From Pedobacter kyungheensis (lineage in GTDB: Bacteria > Bacteroidota > Bacteroidia > Sphingobacteriales > Sphingobacteriaceae), in the NCBI RefSeq assembly GCF_000812965.1, contig NZ_JSYN01000018.1, forward strand, positions 62,001 through 126,000: a stretch of DNA of 64,000 bases. The letters run 5' to 3'. The position numbers were made by a program, and so were the translations under genes. Below the pieces are notes generated by a model. The model had not been told where the DNA came from. It made no database searches and saw only the letters and a list, made by a program, of their open reading frames with translations. Of this stretch, positions 50,358-59,658 are shown piece after piece. The stretch's first letter is position 1. Every line of letters begins with the position of its first letter.

Positions 50358-51773
50358 CTAAACTATTCTTCCGATCAAAGTAGCAGATGTACATTTTTCG
50401 ATAAATACATTGGCATATTGACCTGGTTTAACACCTTCAATTGCCGGGAAAATGGCCATAGCACCACTGTCTCCCCTGCCACAATAATCTTTATCCGATT
50501 TTTTTGAAGTACCTTCAATTAAAACGCGTACGGTTTTACCAACCCACTCCTGCAAGCGCATTAACGAGTGTGCCTGTTGTTTAGCTAAAATTTCAGCCAA
50601 ACGGCGTTTTTTAACCTCCTCAGGGATATCGTCTTCCAGTTTACGTGCAGCTAAAGTACCCGGACGCTCTGAATAGGTAAAGTTATAGGCAAAATCGTAC
50701 TGCACGTAATCCATCATACTCAGGGTTTCTTCGTGCTCTTCTTCCGTTTCTGTGCAGAAACCTGCGATGATATCGGTAGAAATTGCACATCCCGGAATAA
50801 TGTTGCGAATAGCATCGATCCGGTTAATGTACCACTCGCGGGTATAAGTCCGGTTCATTAATTCCAGCACACGTGTATTACCCGATTGAACTGGTAAATG
50901 GATATAGTTACAAATGTTATCGTATTTGGCGATGGTATATAAAACTTCGTCAGTAATATCTTTAGGGTGCGAAGTAGAGAAACGAACCCTTAACTCAGGA
51001 CTAACTAAAGCTGTTAGCTCTAAAAGCTGCGCAAAGTTTACCGTTTCAGTACCATCTTCTGAGGTCCAGGTGTACGAATCTACGTTTTGGCCCAAAAGGG
51101 TAACCTCACGGTAACCACCCTCAAACAAGGCTTTTGCTTCTTCAACAATCGAATGTGCATCGCGGCTGCGCTCGCGACCACGGGTAAAAGGCACCACGCA
51201 GAATGAGCACATGTTGTTACAACCACGTGTAATGGAAATAAAGGCGGTAATGCCATTGCTGTTTAAACGAACCGGACTAATATCGGCGTAGGTTTCCTCG
51301 CGCGATAGCAGTACGTTAACAGCCTTATGGCCACTTTCAACCTGCTCAATCAAATTTGGCAAATCGCGGTAAGCATCGGGGCCAACCACCACATCAACCA
51401 AACGCTCTTCTTCTAAAAATTTAGATTTTAAACGCTCGGCCATACAGCCTAATACCCCAACAATTAATTTCGGGTTACGGCGTTTTTCTACCCCAAATTG
51501 CGACAGGCGGTTTCTCACCCTTGTTTCGGCATTTTCGCGGATAGAACAGGTATTGATGAAAATTACATCGGCCTGGTGATAATCCCCGGTGGTTTCAAAT
51601 CCAGTTTCCGACAAAATCGAAGCAACAATTTCACTATCAGCAAAGTTCATGGCGCAACCATAACTTTCGATATATAATTTACGGGCATCAGCTTTTACCG
51701 GTGTATCTAAAATTAGCGCCTCACCTTGCCTTGCTTCATCGTGCGTCTTATCTGGTAATTGTAAATCAATCAT
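50358..51773 (-). CDS. miaB: tRNA-2-methylthio-N6-dimethylallyladenosine synthase
   Basis: MiaB adds the methylthio group to i6A37 in tRNAs reading UNN codons, using two iron-sulphur clusters. The 471-residue protein has the UPF0004 domain (ESYGCAMNFADSEIV, FINTCSIRENAE, VLGCMAERL carrying the three auxiliary-cluster cysteines), the radical-SAM motif TRGCNNMCSFCVVPFTRGRERSR, and a C-terminal TRAM domain (VGKTVRVLIEG, SGAMAIFPA, KPGQYANVFIEKC). It is the first gene of the run ending with secG and has a consensus promoter. Confidence 0.97.
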   Translation of the reverse strand: MIDLQLPDKTHDEARQGEALILDTPVKADARKLYIESYGCAMNFADSEIVASILSETGFETTGDYHQADVIFINTCSIRENAETRVRNRLSQFGVEKRRNPKLIVGVLGCMAERLKSKFLEEERLVDVVVGPDAYRDLPNLIEQVESGHKAVNVLLSREETYADISPVRLNSNGITAFISITRGCNNMCSFCVVPFTRGRERSRDAHSIVEEAKALFEGGYREVTLLGQNVDSYTWTSEDGTETVNFAQLLELTALVSPELRVRFSTSHPKDITDEVLYTIAKYDNICNYIHLPVQSGNTRVLELMNRTYTREWYINRIDAIRNIIPGCAISTDIIAGFCTETEEEHEETLSMMDYVQYDFAYNFTYSERPGTLAARKLEDDIPEEVKKRRLAEILAKQQAHSLMRLQEWVGKTVRVLIEGTSKKSDKDYCGRGDSGAMAIFPAIEGVKPGQYANVFIEKCTSATLIGRIV

Positions 51774-51797
51774 TATTTAAAAACATTTTGGGGATTG

Positions 51798-51830
51798 CAA
51801 AAATACACAAATAAAATTAAAAGTGACAAA
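51798..51830 (-). promoter_or_regulatory. Consensus Bacteroidota promoter of the miaB-secG run
   Basis: On the minus strand TTTG (51827-51830) and TATTTTTG (51798-51805) are 21 bases apart, a full match to TTTG-N19-21-TAnnTTTG. The -7 box ends 24 bases before the miaB ATG. The rest of the 360-base gap (to 52133) holds a C/G-rich repeat (GGCGGGCTGCAGTCCCGCC near 51951) and the words GGTCTTTCAGCTTTAGAC and TTTAGTCTTTCC, with no gene. Confidence 0.75.
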
Positions 51831-52133
51831 TTGACATATTTTGTTTAAATGTTTACAGTACGATTATGATCAAGGATCGTTTCCGCTAAAGTAAAGTACC
51901 TGCATTTAGATAGACTGTATTTTTTGGAAAGGAATGGGCTGTGCCTGTGGCGGGCTGCAGTCCCGCCCCCGCTTCTGCCGCAATAGAAAAATTACGGCAT
52001 CCCGCTAAGGTCGGGTTTAGATACAAAGCCACTGTTTACACCCGCTTTGGTCTTTCAGCTTTAGACTTTAGTCTTTCCGCTTATCAAAAACCTTTCGCCC
52101 TCACAGCTGTTACGTATCAATTAAGGCATAAAA

Positions 52134-53921
52134 ATGACAGCTCAACATAAAAACAAAGTCTGGATCTGGATTGGCAGTATCCTCGGGATCTTAATCCTGA
52201 TTTTATTATTTGGCGCCATGTTTCTGAGTGCCAGATGGAAGCCCCTGCTCACCGAAAAAATAAAGGAAGGCGTGTATAATGGTTCGCACCACCTGTATAA
52301 TATCGATTTTAAAAGCATTAACCTGAATGTGATTACAGGGAGCCTGGCCCTGCGTGATGTTACGCTAAAGCCCAACCCTTTGGTTTTCGATAGTTTAAAA
52401 GTAGCTAAACTGGCTCCTGCACATACTTTTGAACTCAAACTGAAAAAACTACAGATTAGTCGTGTTGGCATACTAACCGCCTATTTTAAAAAACAGGTAG
52501 CAGTAAGCGAAATCATTTTACAACAGCCTTCTATCAATATGATTTACAATAAGGTACCTAAAAAGACCGATACGGTTAAAAGTGAGAAAACGCTTTACGA
52601 TCAGGTATCGAAGATTTTTAAATCGATCCACGTTAAAGCGATCAGGATTGTAGATGCCGATTTCGATTATATCAATAAAACCGGTTCGCAAAAGGTTAAA
52701 AACTCAATCAAACACCTCGATATTACGGTTAACGATTTTTTACTGGATTCGCTTTCGGGTGATGATACAACCAGGTTTTATTACACGAAAGATGTCTCTT
52801 TTCAGCTTGCAGGCTACAAATCTATCACCAAAGATAAAATGTACTCGATGAAGGTCGATACCATTTCAGGCTCTGCCAAATCAAAACGCATAACAGTCAA
52901 AGGCTTTACCCTTTTGCCTTTGTACCCCGAATTAACTTTTGCCCGTAAATACAAAGTGCAGAAAGACCGCTATGATCTTGCTTTTGATCAAATAGAATTT
53001 AATGGCGTTGATTTTGTTGGATTAAATACCGATCAAACCCTGCATGCCCAATCGTTAAAAATTGGCCCTGCCAATGTAGAAGTGTTTATGAGTCGCGAGT
53101 CTCCGCCGCCTCCTGGTTTCGATAAGGGCCAAAACTATCCTCACATGGCACTAAAACGCCTAAACCTGCCCACCCTAATTGATACTGTAAAACTGAACAA
53201 GGTGGATGTTAAATATTCCGAATATAATCCGGCCAGTAAAAAAACAGGAGCAGTAACTTTTAAAGATTTAACGGGCACCATTTTAAACGTAACCAACGAT
53301 AGTGCCCGATTGAAGCAACGCTACCATGCTCTTGCCAATCTCAACTCGCGCTTAATGGGCCTGGGCAAACTGAATGTAAAAATCGATTTTAATCTAACTG
53401 ATCCGAATGGGGCTTTTAGCTACAGCGGAAGCCTGGACAATTTCGACCTGAAAAATTTAAATCCATTATCCAAGGCACTGGGCTTAATTGAGATAGAAAG
53501 TGGCGATGTGCAGCATATCGATTTTAAAGCCGACGGGAATTTACGATCAGCAAAGGGGTCAATGAATATGTTGTACAGCAATTTAAAGATTAAGCTCCTA
53601 TCGGATAATATTGACGGCGAAGGAACCAAAGAAAAAGGCTTTTTATCTTTTCTGGCCAATACCATTCTGGTTAAAAATGAAAACCCGCAAAAGGGAGAAG
53701 CAGCCCGTAAAGCTACAATGACCAATAACCGGATCAATTCAGCTTCGTTCTTTAACCTGATGTGGAAAACGGTATTTGTGGGCATAAAAGATATTGTAGG
53801 GGTAAGTGTGGTACCTGAGAAAAACCCGGTAAAACAGCAAAAGGTAATCGCTAAAAAAATCAGGGAACAAAAGCGGGCAGATAGAAAGGCCGCCCGAAAG
53901 GCAAAAAGAGAAAATAACTAA
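52134..53921 (+). CDS. AsmA/DUF748-like single-pass envelope protein (paralogue 1)
   Basis: The 595-residue protein has an N-terminal membrane anchor (about 9-30, KVWIWIGSILGILILILLFGAMF) and a large periplasmic region of repeated beta-strands, as in AsmA/TamB/DUF748 bridge-like proteins (for example ITGSLALRDVTLKPNPLVFDSLKVAKL, LKRLNLPTLIDTVKLNKVDVKYSEYN). A strongly basic tail (KKIREQKRADRKAARKAKRENN) closes it. It is followed by a paralogue about 60 bases later. The family is thought to move or organise lipids across the periplasm; the exact assignment and role are inference. Confidence 0.7.
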   Translation: MTAQHKNKVWIWIGSILGILILILLFGAMFLSARWKPLLTEKIKEGVYNGSHHLYNIDFKSINLNVITGSLALRDVTLKPNPLVFDSLKVAKLAPAHTFELKLKKLQISRVGILTAYFKKQVAVSEIILQQPSINMIYNKVPKKTDTVKSEKTLYDQVSKIFKSIHVKAIRIVDADFDYINKTGSQKVKNSIKHLDITVNDFLLDSLSGDDTTRFYYTKDVSFQLAGYKSITKDKMYSMKVDTISGSAKSKRITVKGFTLLPLYPELTFARKYKVQKDRYDLAFDQIEFNGVDFVGLNTDQTLHAQSLKIGPANVEVFMSRESPPPPGFDKGQNYPHMALKRLNLPTLIDTVKLNKVDVKYSEYNPASKKTGAVTFKDLTGTILNVTNDSARLKQRYHALANLNSRLMGLGKLNVKIDFNLTDPNGAFSYSGSLDNFDLKNLNPLSKALGLIEIESGDVQHIDFKADGNLRSAKGSMNMLYSNLKIKLLSDNIDGEGTKEKGFLSFLANTILVKNENPQKGEAARKATMTNNRINSASFFNLMWKTVFVGIKDIVGVSVVPEKNPVKQQKVIAKKIREQKRADRKAARKAKRENN

Positions 53922-53987
53922 GGTTTAATGCCTTGCAATTATGTTTATAACTGTATATTGCTATTAAAAAAATTGTCCCCGTTTTTA

Positions 53988-55805
53988 ATGCCAGCTACTA
54001 AAAGATATCGTTATAGCGTTTTAAAATGGATTGCAGGCGCTTTAGTCGGTGTTTTTCTGGTATTGGCTGGTATTGCCTGGTTTTTAAATGTAAAATCGCG
54101 GCCCATGCTTACCACCAGGATCAAAACGCTGCTTTACACCTCAACAGACAGTTTATATACCATTAGTTTTACCAAGGTAACCACCAATATTTTTACAGGT
54201 AACGCTACTTTGCAAAATGTAAAAATCGTTCCGGATCAGAACCGCTACAAACAACTTATTGCCCTGAAACGGGCACCCAATAACCTGTATACGGTTTCTT
54301 TAAAAAAGCTGGTGGTTAAACGTTTCCACCCCTTAACACTTTACCGCGAAAGGAAACTACAGCTGGAAGAGGTTTTATTTGATAAGCCCGAAGTGACCAT
54401 GGTAAACCGGCAGCTTGCCTTTAACGAAGGCCGGGCACCCCGTCCCATTAAATCACCCTACGAATTTATTTCCAAAAACCTTAAAGAGTTTAGCATCAAA
54501 TCAATCAGGTTTAGGGATGTGAGTTTTAAGTACGTAAATAATAACCTTAAAAAAGAGGTTCCTTTTGCTATCGATGATTTGAATATTACCCTTACCGATT
54601 TATTGGTAGATTCTACTTCGGCCGAAGACCCTACCCGCTTTTACCTGCTTAAAGATATTGTAATTAACCTGAACAATTATGCTTACCGTACGCCTGATAA
54701 AATGTATGATATTAAGCTGGAGCAGCTCGATTTCAGGGCCAGTACAGGCAAGCTAAGGGTTAATCGTTTTGCCCTCGCCCCTTTGCATGATGAAATGGCT
54801 TTCGGCAAAGTTGCCGGATATGCGCGCGAGCGTTTTAACATCAGCATGAACGATATTCTGTTTAACGGTATCGATATGCCGCTTTACATCAGCAAACAAG
54901 AACTTTGGGCAAAAGAAATGGCTATTGCCAATGGCTTTATTTCGGTGTTCAGCCAAAAAGGGCTTAAACAAAAGCCGGTGGAAAATAAAATCGGCCGGTT
55001 TCCCCATCAATTACTGCAACAAGTTAGCATGCCCATTCTGGTGCAAAAAATACAGGTAAAAGATGTAGGCATCAACTACGCCGTTTACAATACTGAAAGC
55101 AACCAGAAAGGACAAATTACCTTTCAGCATACCTCGGGTTTTATTAAAAATGCGACCAACATCCAAAGTATTAAAAACATTAATCCCATTATGGAGGCCA
55201 ACCTGACTACCTGGCTTTGCGGTCAGGGCAAGCTGGATGTAAATTTTATATTCAACCTGACGGCTAAAGATGGTGCCTTTTCTTATAACGGAACCCTGCA
55301 TAGCTTTAATGCCCGTGTATTAAACCAGATTACCAAGCCACTGGGCCTGGTACGCATTAACCGCGGCAATGTAGATCAGCTTAAATTTAATTTCAAGGCT
55401 AACGATTTGGGTGCTAAAGGCACGGTAGCTTTTTCGTACTACGACCTTTCGGTTGCTTTGATGAGGAACGACCCGGAGAAAGACCATCTGGTTACCCGGG
55501 GGCTGCTGTCATTCTTAGCCAATGCATTAATCATCAAATCAGAAAACCCGGGGCCAGATGGAAAGCTGATTCCGCTAAGTGTAAATTACAGCCGTCCGGC
55601 CAATACTTCTTTCTTTAGCATGATTTGGCGCAGCCTCTTTACCGGCATTAAATACAGCATTGGCATTACCGAAGAAAAACAAAACGAAGTAAAGGCACAT
55701 ATTGCCAGATTTAAGGCCATGAGGGAAAGTCACCTGCAAAGAAAACAGAGGCGCCTGGAACGCCGCCTGGAGCGCGAGCGCCAGGAAAAAAGGGAAAAAC
55801 GTTAA
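53988..55805 (+). CDS. AsmA/DUF748-like single-pass envelope protein (paralogue 2)
   Basis: I start at the ATG at 53988 (605 residues), directly before the membrane anchor (RYSVLKWIAGALVGVFLVLAGIAWFL); an in-frame ATG at 53928 adds 20 residues without clear pattern. Domain layout and many motifs match the preceding gene (SRPMLTTRIKTLLYTSTDSLYTISFTKVTTNIFTGNATLQNVKI against its neighbour's SARWKPLLTEK and NVITGSLALRDVTL), so they are tandem duplicates. It too ends with an Arg/Lys/Glu-rich helix. Divergence suggests specialised roles rather than a recent copy. Confidence 0.7.
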   Translation: MPATKRYRYSVLKWIAGALVGVFLVLAGIAWFLNVKSRPMLTTRIKTLLYTSTDSLYTISFTKVTTNIFTGNATLQNVKIVPDQNRYKQLIALKRAPNNLYTVSLKKLVVKRFHPLTLYRERKLQLEEVLFDKPEVTMVNRQLAFNEGRAPRPIKSPYEFISKNLKEFSIKSIRFRDVSFKYVNNNLKKEVPFAIDDLNITLTDLLVDSTSAEDPTRFYLLKDIVINLNNYAYRTPDKMYDIKLEQLDFRASTGKLRVNRFALAPLHDEMAFGKVAGYARERFNISMNDILFNGIDMPLYISKQELWAKEMAIANGFISVFSQKGLKQKPVENKIGRFPHQLLQQVSMPILVQKIQVKDVGINYAVYNTESNQKGQITFQHTSGFIKNATNIQSIKNINPIMEANLTTWLCGQGKLDVNFIFNLTAKDGAFSYNGTLHSFNARVLNQITKPLGLVRINRGNVDQLKFNFKANDLGAKGTVAFSYYDLSVALMRNDPEKDHLVTRGLLSFLANALIIKSENPGPDGKLIPLSVNYSRPANTSFFSMIWRSLFTGIKYSIGITEEKQNEVKAHIARFKAMRESHLQRKQRRLERRLERERQEKREKR

Positions 55806-55852
55806 TTTGTAACCTTTGCCTATATTTATACTCTAAACCTTAAACTACAATT

Positions 55853-56410
55853 ATGATTATTGCCCTCGTTATTATCGGAGTTATGTTCCTTTTTGGAATT
55901 TTCTTCTACAATTCTCTTATCGGAAAGAAAAATCAGGTTACGAATGCCTTTTCGGCCATTGATGTCATGCTGAAAAAACGTTTCGATTTAATCCCAAACC
56001 TGGTTGAAGTAGTAAAACAGTATACCACTTACGAACAGGGAACCTTAACCAAAATCGTTGAACTTAGAGCAAAGGCTACCTCAGGAAACATTACACCTGC
56101 CGAAAAAGCCCAATTAGACAGCGAACTAAGCAGCAGCATGAAGGGTTTAATGGTAAACATTGAAAACTATCCGGATTTAAAAGCCAACAGCAATTTTATA
56201 AACCTGCAAACTACCTGGACCGAAAGTGAAGAGCAGATTGCCGCAGCCAGAAGAACTTATAATGCTACTGTTACCGATTATAACAATGCCATTATGATGT
56301 TTCCGGGAAGCTTATTTGCCGGCATGCTTAACTTTCAGCCTACCCCGGTTTTAGAAACCGCAGCCGAAGAACGTAAAAACATTAGTGCAAAAGAGCTTTT
56401 TAATAACTAA
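55853..56410 (+). CDS. LemA-family protein
   Basis: The 185-residue protein has one N-terminal membrane helix (MIIALVIIGVMFLFGIFFYNSLI) and the LemA helical domain with the hallmark KNQVTNAFSAIDVMLKKRFDLIPNLVEVVKQY and the TWTESEEQIAAARRTYNATVTDYNNAIMMFPGSLFA segment. The domain is cytoplasmic or periplasmic depending on the species and its function is unknown. Its stop overlaps by one base the start of the DUF3137 gene, its frequent partner. Confidence 0.95.
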   Translation: MIIALVIIGVMFLFGIFFYNSLIGKKNQVTNAFSAIDVMLKKRFDLIPNLVEVVKQYTTYEQGTLTKIVELRAKATSGNITPAEKAQLDSELSSSMKGLMVNIENYPDLKANSNFINLQTTWTESEEQIAAARRTYNATVTDYNNAIMMFPGSLFAGMLNFQPTPVLETAAEERKNISAKELFNN

Positions 56411-57369
56411 TGCAATTCGGTATTGATGGAAATGTAGCCTTGCAACAGGTATTGGCTACAATGGAAATTGAACGCAAAAAAATTGCTTCAACCCAAACCA
56501 AAGGCTATATTTTTATTTTGCTGGGCATAGCCGTAGCTGTGCTTGGCATTATGCTGGGCTTTCCTATTCTGCTTCCTGTTATTGTGGGCTTAATTCCGCT
56601 TATTTACGGAGGCGTACTGCACTATAAAATCAGCGATGATTTAGCCGCTTATAAAAATGCCTACAAACGGGATGTAATTGGGGCAGCACTTAAATTTTTA
56701 GATGAAAGTCTTGCCCTGCAACCAAACGCAGGCATTGAAGCATCGGAATTTGTTTACACACAGCTTTTTACACAAGACCCCGACCGGTATAACACCGAAG
56801 ACCTGGTAACGGGCAGCGCCGGCAAAACCCGGTTTTACTTTGCCGAGGTACATGCCGAATATAAAACAGTAACCCAAACCAAAAATGGCACACGCACCGA
56901 ATGGCACGATATTTTTAAAGGGATTATTTTCGCTGCCGATTTTAATAAAAACTTTAATGGCATAACTGTTGTACGCCCTAAAGGCTTTGCCAATGCACTG
57001 GGGGCCTGGTTTTCGAAAAATGTCTTCTCTTTTGGTGGCAGCGATGTGGTTAAGCTCGAAAACCCCGATTTTGATAAAGCCTTTGTAACTTATGGTTCCG
57101 ATCAGGTAGAAGCGCGTTATATTTTAACACCGGCCATGATGGAGCGGATTTTAAAGCTCAACCACGAAAGTAAATACGACATTACCCTGTCGTTTATCGA
57201 ATCGAGGATGTACATTGCTTTTCCGCTAGACCGGAATTATTTCGAAGCACCGGTATTTAAATCTTTAATTAATGCCGAGGCACTCAACGATGATATTAGG
57301 GCCGTTAAGTTTATGTATGATATTGTGCAGGAACTGGATTTGAATACGCGGATCTGGGGGAGAGATTAA
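56410..57369 (+). CDS. DUF3137 membrane protein, LemA partner
   Basis: The 319-residue protein begins at the A that also ends the LemA stop codon (TAATG overlap), so the two are coupled. It has two membrane helices (about 33-51 and 55-72) and a soluble domain with the DUF3137 features FYFAEVHAEYKTVTQTKNG, FKGIIFAADFNKNFNGITVV and IESRMYIAFPLDRNYFEAPVF. DUF3137 genes usually neighbour lemA; no biochemical role is known. Confidence 0.9.
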   Translation: MQFGIDGNVALQQVLATMEIERKKIASTQTKGYIFILLGIAVAVLGIMLGFPILLPVIVGLIPLIYGGVLHYKISDDLAAYKNAYKRDVIGAALKFLDESLALQPNAGIEASEFVYTQLFTQDPDRYNTEDLVTGSAGKTRFYFAEVHAEYKTVTQTKNGTRTEWHDIFKGIIFAADFNKNFNGITVVRPKGFANALGAWFSKNVFSFGGSDVVKLENPDFDKAFVTYGSDQVEARYILTPAMMERILKLNHESKYDITLSFIESRMYIAFPLDRNYFEAPVFKSLINAEALNDDIRAVKFMYDIVQELDLNTRIWGRD

Positions 57370-57879
57370 CCAAGGGACTTTAACCGCAAAGGCCGCGAAG
57401 TATTTTGCAAAGCACACGAGGTAAATATTCTTTTTACCACAAAGGACACAAAGTATTACACAGAGAAAAATAGAGGTTTAAAAGCTTGAGCGTAATTGCG
57501 AGATACTAAGCAATCTTAAATGCGCATGCTACCAAAGATCGCTGTAGGATTGTCTGCTACAGGCAAGCCTCGATGAGAGAAAAGCCTTCTTGCAATAACG
57601 GTTATACTTTCCACTCTGTGCGCTTCGTGGCGTTCTCTGTAAGCTCTGTGGTTAAATATTTTATCACCACAAAGGGCACAAAGTATTACACAGAGAAAAA
57701 TAGAGATTTAAAGTTTCCTAAATATCCGGATTCTCCGTGAATCCGTGGCTGTTGAATTAATTTTTCCGGCAACGCTTCACTCTCTTCAAAAAATGTGCTT
57801 TATAAATTGACATGTGTACATCTTCTACTCTGTGAGTTTCGTGGCCTTCTCTTTGAACTCTGTGGTTAAATATTTACCA
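57370..57879. repeat. CACAAAG/CACAGAG repeat array with a 230-base duplication
   Basis: The gap contains ACCACAAAGGACACAAAGT with TTACACAGAGAAAAATAGAG at 57436 and again, nearly identical, at 57666, exactly 230 bases later. Each is followed by complementary words such as CTCTGTGCGCTTCGTGGCGTTC and CTCTGTAAGCTCTGTGGTT, and CTCTGTGAGTTTCGTGGCC and GAACTCTGTGGTT, so each unit can fold into a long imperfect stem. A CGCAATAACGG and TAATTGCGAGATACT pair (57490-57606) related to the CGTCATTGCGA family is embedded. No gene is seen. Confidence 0.8.
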
Positions 57880-58245
57880 TCAACTCAAATGTTTTTTCAC
57901 AATATCCTCCAATGCGGCAATATCAAAAGGTTTTGATAAGTAGCTATCGGCACCGGCCTCATCAGCCAGCGAAGAGATATCGTTATTGGCCGAAAAGTAA
58001 ATCACGGGAATGTGTTTTAAATCGGGATGGCTTTTTAGTGCTTTTGTAGCCTGTATACCACCTAAATCGGGCAACCAGTTATCCATGAAAATTAAATCGG
58101 GCATATATTCTGCCACCTGCTTTTCAATATCGTTTGCATTTTCAGATGTTTTGATTTCGTAACCAGCATCTTCTAAAATAAATGTACATAGATCAAGGAT
58201 ATCCCTGTTATCATCAAAAACAAATACTTTCTTTACACCTGCCAT
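57880..58245 (-). CDS. Single-domain response regulator (receiver)
   Basis: The 121-residue protein is only a receiver domain: acidic pair DD (11-12), phosphoacceptor Asp55 in LIFMDNWLPDLGG, Thr/Ser in VIYFSANND and Lys in SYLSKPF. No output domain, so it acts through protein contact or as a phosphate sink. It is the last gene of the run that also holds CheB, CheR, another receiver and the hybrid kinase, and begins 22 bases after CheB. Confidence 0.92.
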   Translation of the reverse strand: MAGVKKVFVFDDNRDILDLCTFILEDAGYEIKTSENANDIEKQVAEYMPDLIFMDNWLPDLGGIQATKALKSHPDLKHIPVIYFSANNDISSLADEAGADSYLSKPFDIAALEDIVKKHLS

Positions 58246-58267
58246 ATTTAACCTCCGAAAAAGTAAA

Positions 58268-58852
58268 TTAATTGTTCAACTTATTTATATATGTGGCCAT
58301 ATCGTGGCCGTCCACAACCTCGTGCGGCTGTACCTGTAGCACTGCCTGCTGGGGCATATACGGCATTATCGCCGTATTTGGATTCTGTATAACCACCCTA
58401 CCACCAAAATTGTTTACACTTTTTAGTCCTTCTACCCCATCGGCATTAGAACCCGATAACAAAATGCATACCAGACCCGATCTAAAGACCTCAGCTGCAG
58501 ACTGAAAGGTAACATCTATTGATGGCCTGGAATAATTTATTTTTTCTGAATAATCGAGCGATATACTATGATCTTCTTCAATGAGCATATGGTAATCGGC
58601 AGGTGCAATAAATACTTTTCCGGCCTTTAACACTTCTTTTTCTTCGGCTTCGCTAACCAGCAGCGAAGTGCGGTTTCTAATCAGATCGGTAAGCAACGAT
58701 TCGTTACTGGCTTTACGGTGTACAACCAGTATAATGGGGAAATTCAGGTTCTGGCTCAATTGAGGAAAAATTTCGAGCAAAACATCTAAACTACCAGCCG
58801 AGCCCCCAATAATTAAGGCGGTACAGGAGGTTCTATTTACAGTTTTCTCCAT
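58268..58852 (-). CDS. cheB: CheB-type methylesterase domain protein without receiver
   Basis: The 194-residue protein is only the CheB catalytic domain. The Ser-His-Asp triad is visible: Ser18 in IIGGSAGS, His45 in VVHRK and Asp near 138 in SGSNADGVEGL. The usual N-terminal receiver and linker that keep CheB off are missing, so activity must be set by another route. It overlaps the CheR start region of the operon by 16 bases. In chemotaxis CheB removes methyl groups from receptor glutamates; no receptor gene is in this window. Confidence 0.93.
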   Translation of the reverse strand: MEKTVNRTSCTALIIGGSAGSLDVLLEIFPQLSQNLNFPIILVVHRKASNESLLTDLIRNRTSLLVSEAEEKEVLKAGKVFIAPADYHMLIEEDHSISLDYSEKINYSRPSIDVTFQSAAEVFRSGLVCILLSGSNADGVEGLKSVNNFGGRVVIQNPNTAIMPYMPQQAVLQVQPHEVVDGHDMATYINKLNN

Positions 58853-59655
58853 ATTTTCTCCTGTTTAATCCTTTTATAGCCTTTGGCTTTGGGCCAAAAA
58901 TCCAAACTTTCTTTACTCCCGAGCGCCAGGTAGCCCAAATTTTCGATGCTGTTATCGAAGAGGTTAAAAACCTTATGCTGCAGGTCTTTATCAAAGTAAA
59001 TTAATACGTTGCGGCACAAAATGAGCTGAAATTCGTTAAAAGAATGATCAGAAACCAGGTTATGGGTAGAAAAGATCATTTTACTGCTCAAACTTTCATC
59101 AAATTTAGCCAGCGAATAGTTGGCCGCATAATAGGTAGAAAAATCTTTGGTTCCGCCCGATTGCAGGTAATTTTCAGAATATTGTTTCAGGTAGTTTAAA
59201 GGAAACATGCCCTTTTTTGCCTTTTCTAAAACCGAGGGATTAATATCTGTAGCATAAATGAGCGATTTATTGAGCAGGTTTAATTCTTTAAGCAAAATAG
59301 CCAGCGAATAAGCCTCTTCACCTGTAGAGCAGCCTGCAACCCAAATGCGTATGAAAGGATAAGTACCTAAAACGGGAAGCACATCATTGCGCAAAGCTTT
59401 GTAAAACGAAGGATCGCGGAACATTTCGGTAACATTAACCGTTATTTCTTCCAAAAAACGTTTAAAATACTGCTTATCGGTTTTTACGGTGTAGCGGAAC
59501 TCTGCGAAGCTTACAAAACTATCGAGCGCATAGAGCCGGGTAATCCTTCTTTTTATCGAAGCATGCGAATATTCGAGAAAATCATAGCCATGAGTTTCTA
59601 AAACATCGTTCAGCAACAGCTCAACCTGCTCGTTATCTATCACTTCACTTATCAC
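58837..59655 (-). CDS. cheR: CheR-type protein-glutamate methyltransferase
   Basis: The 272-residue protein has an N-terminal helical domain and the SAM-binding domain with the glycine motif VAGCSTGEEAYSLAILL and the FQLILCRNVLIYF segment characteristic of CheR. There is no C-terminal TPR extension. It lies between a single receiver (four bases upstream) and receiver-less CheB (overlapping by 16 bases). The substrate is not obvious, since the window has no chemoreceptor. Confidence 0.93.
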   Translation of the reverse strand: MISEVIDNEQVELLLNDVLETHGYDFLEYSHASIKRRITRLYALDSFVSFAEFRYTVKTDKQYFKRFLEEITVNVTEMFRDPSFYKALRNDVLPVLGTYPFIRIWVAGCSTGEEAYSLAILLKELNLLNKSLIYATDINPSVLEKAKKGMFPLNYLKQYSENYLQSGGTKDFSTYYAANYSLAKFDESLSSKMIFSTHNLVSDHSFNEFQLILCRNVLIYFDKDLQHKVFNLFDNSIENLGYLALGSKESLDFWPKAKGYKRIKQEKIWRKL

Positions 59656-59658
59656 TCT

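Noticed and set aside
51941..52150. 69-codon plus-strand frame before the 52134 gene
   Set aside because: It runs through the GC-rich repeat and overlaps the real start; no recognisable protein features.
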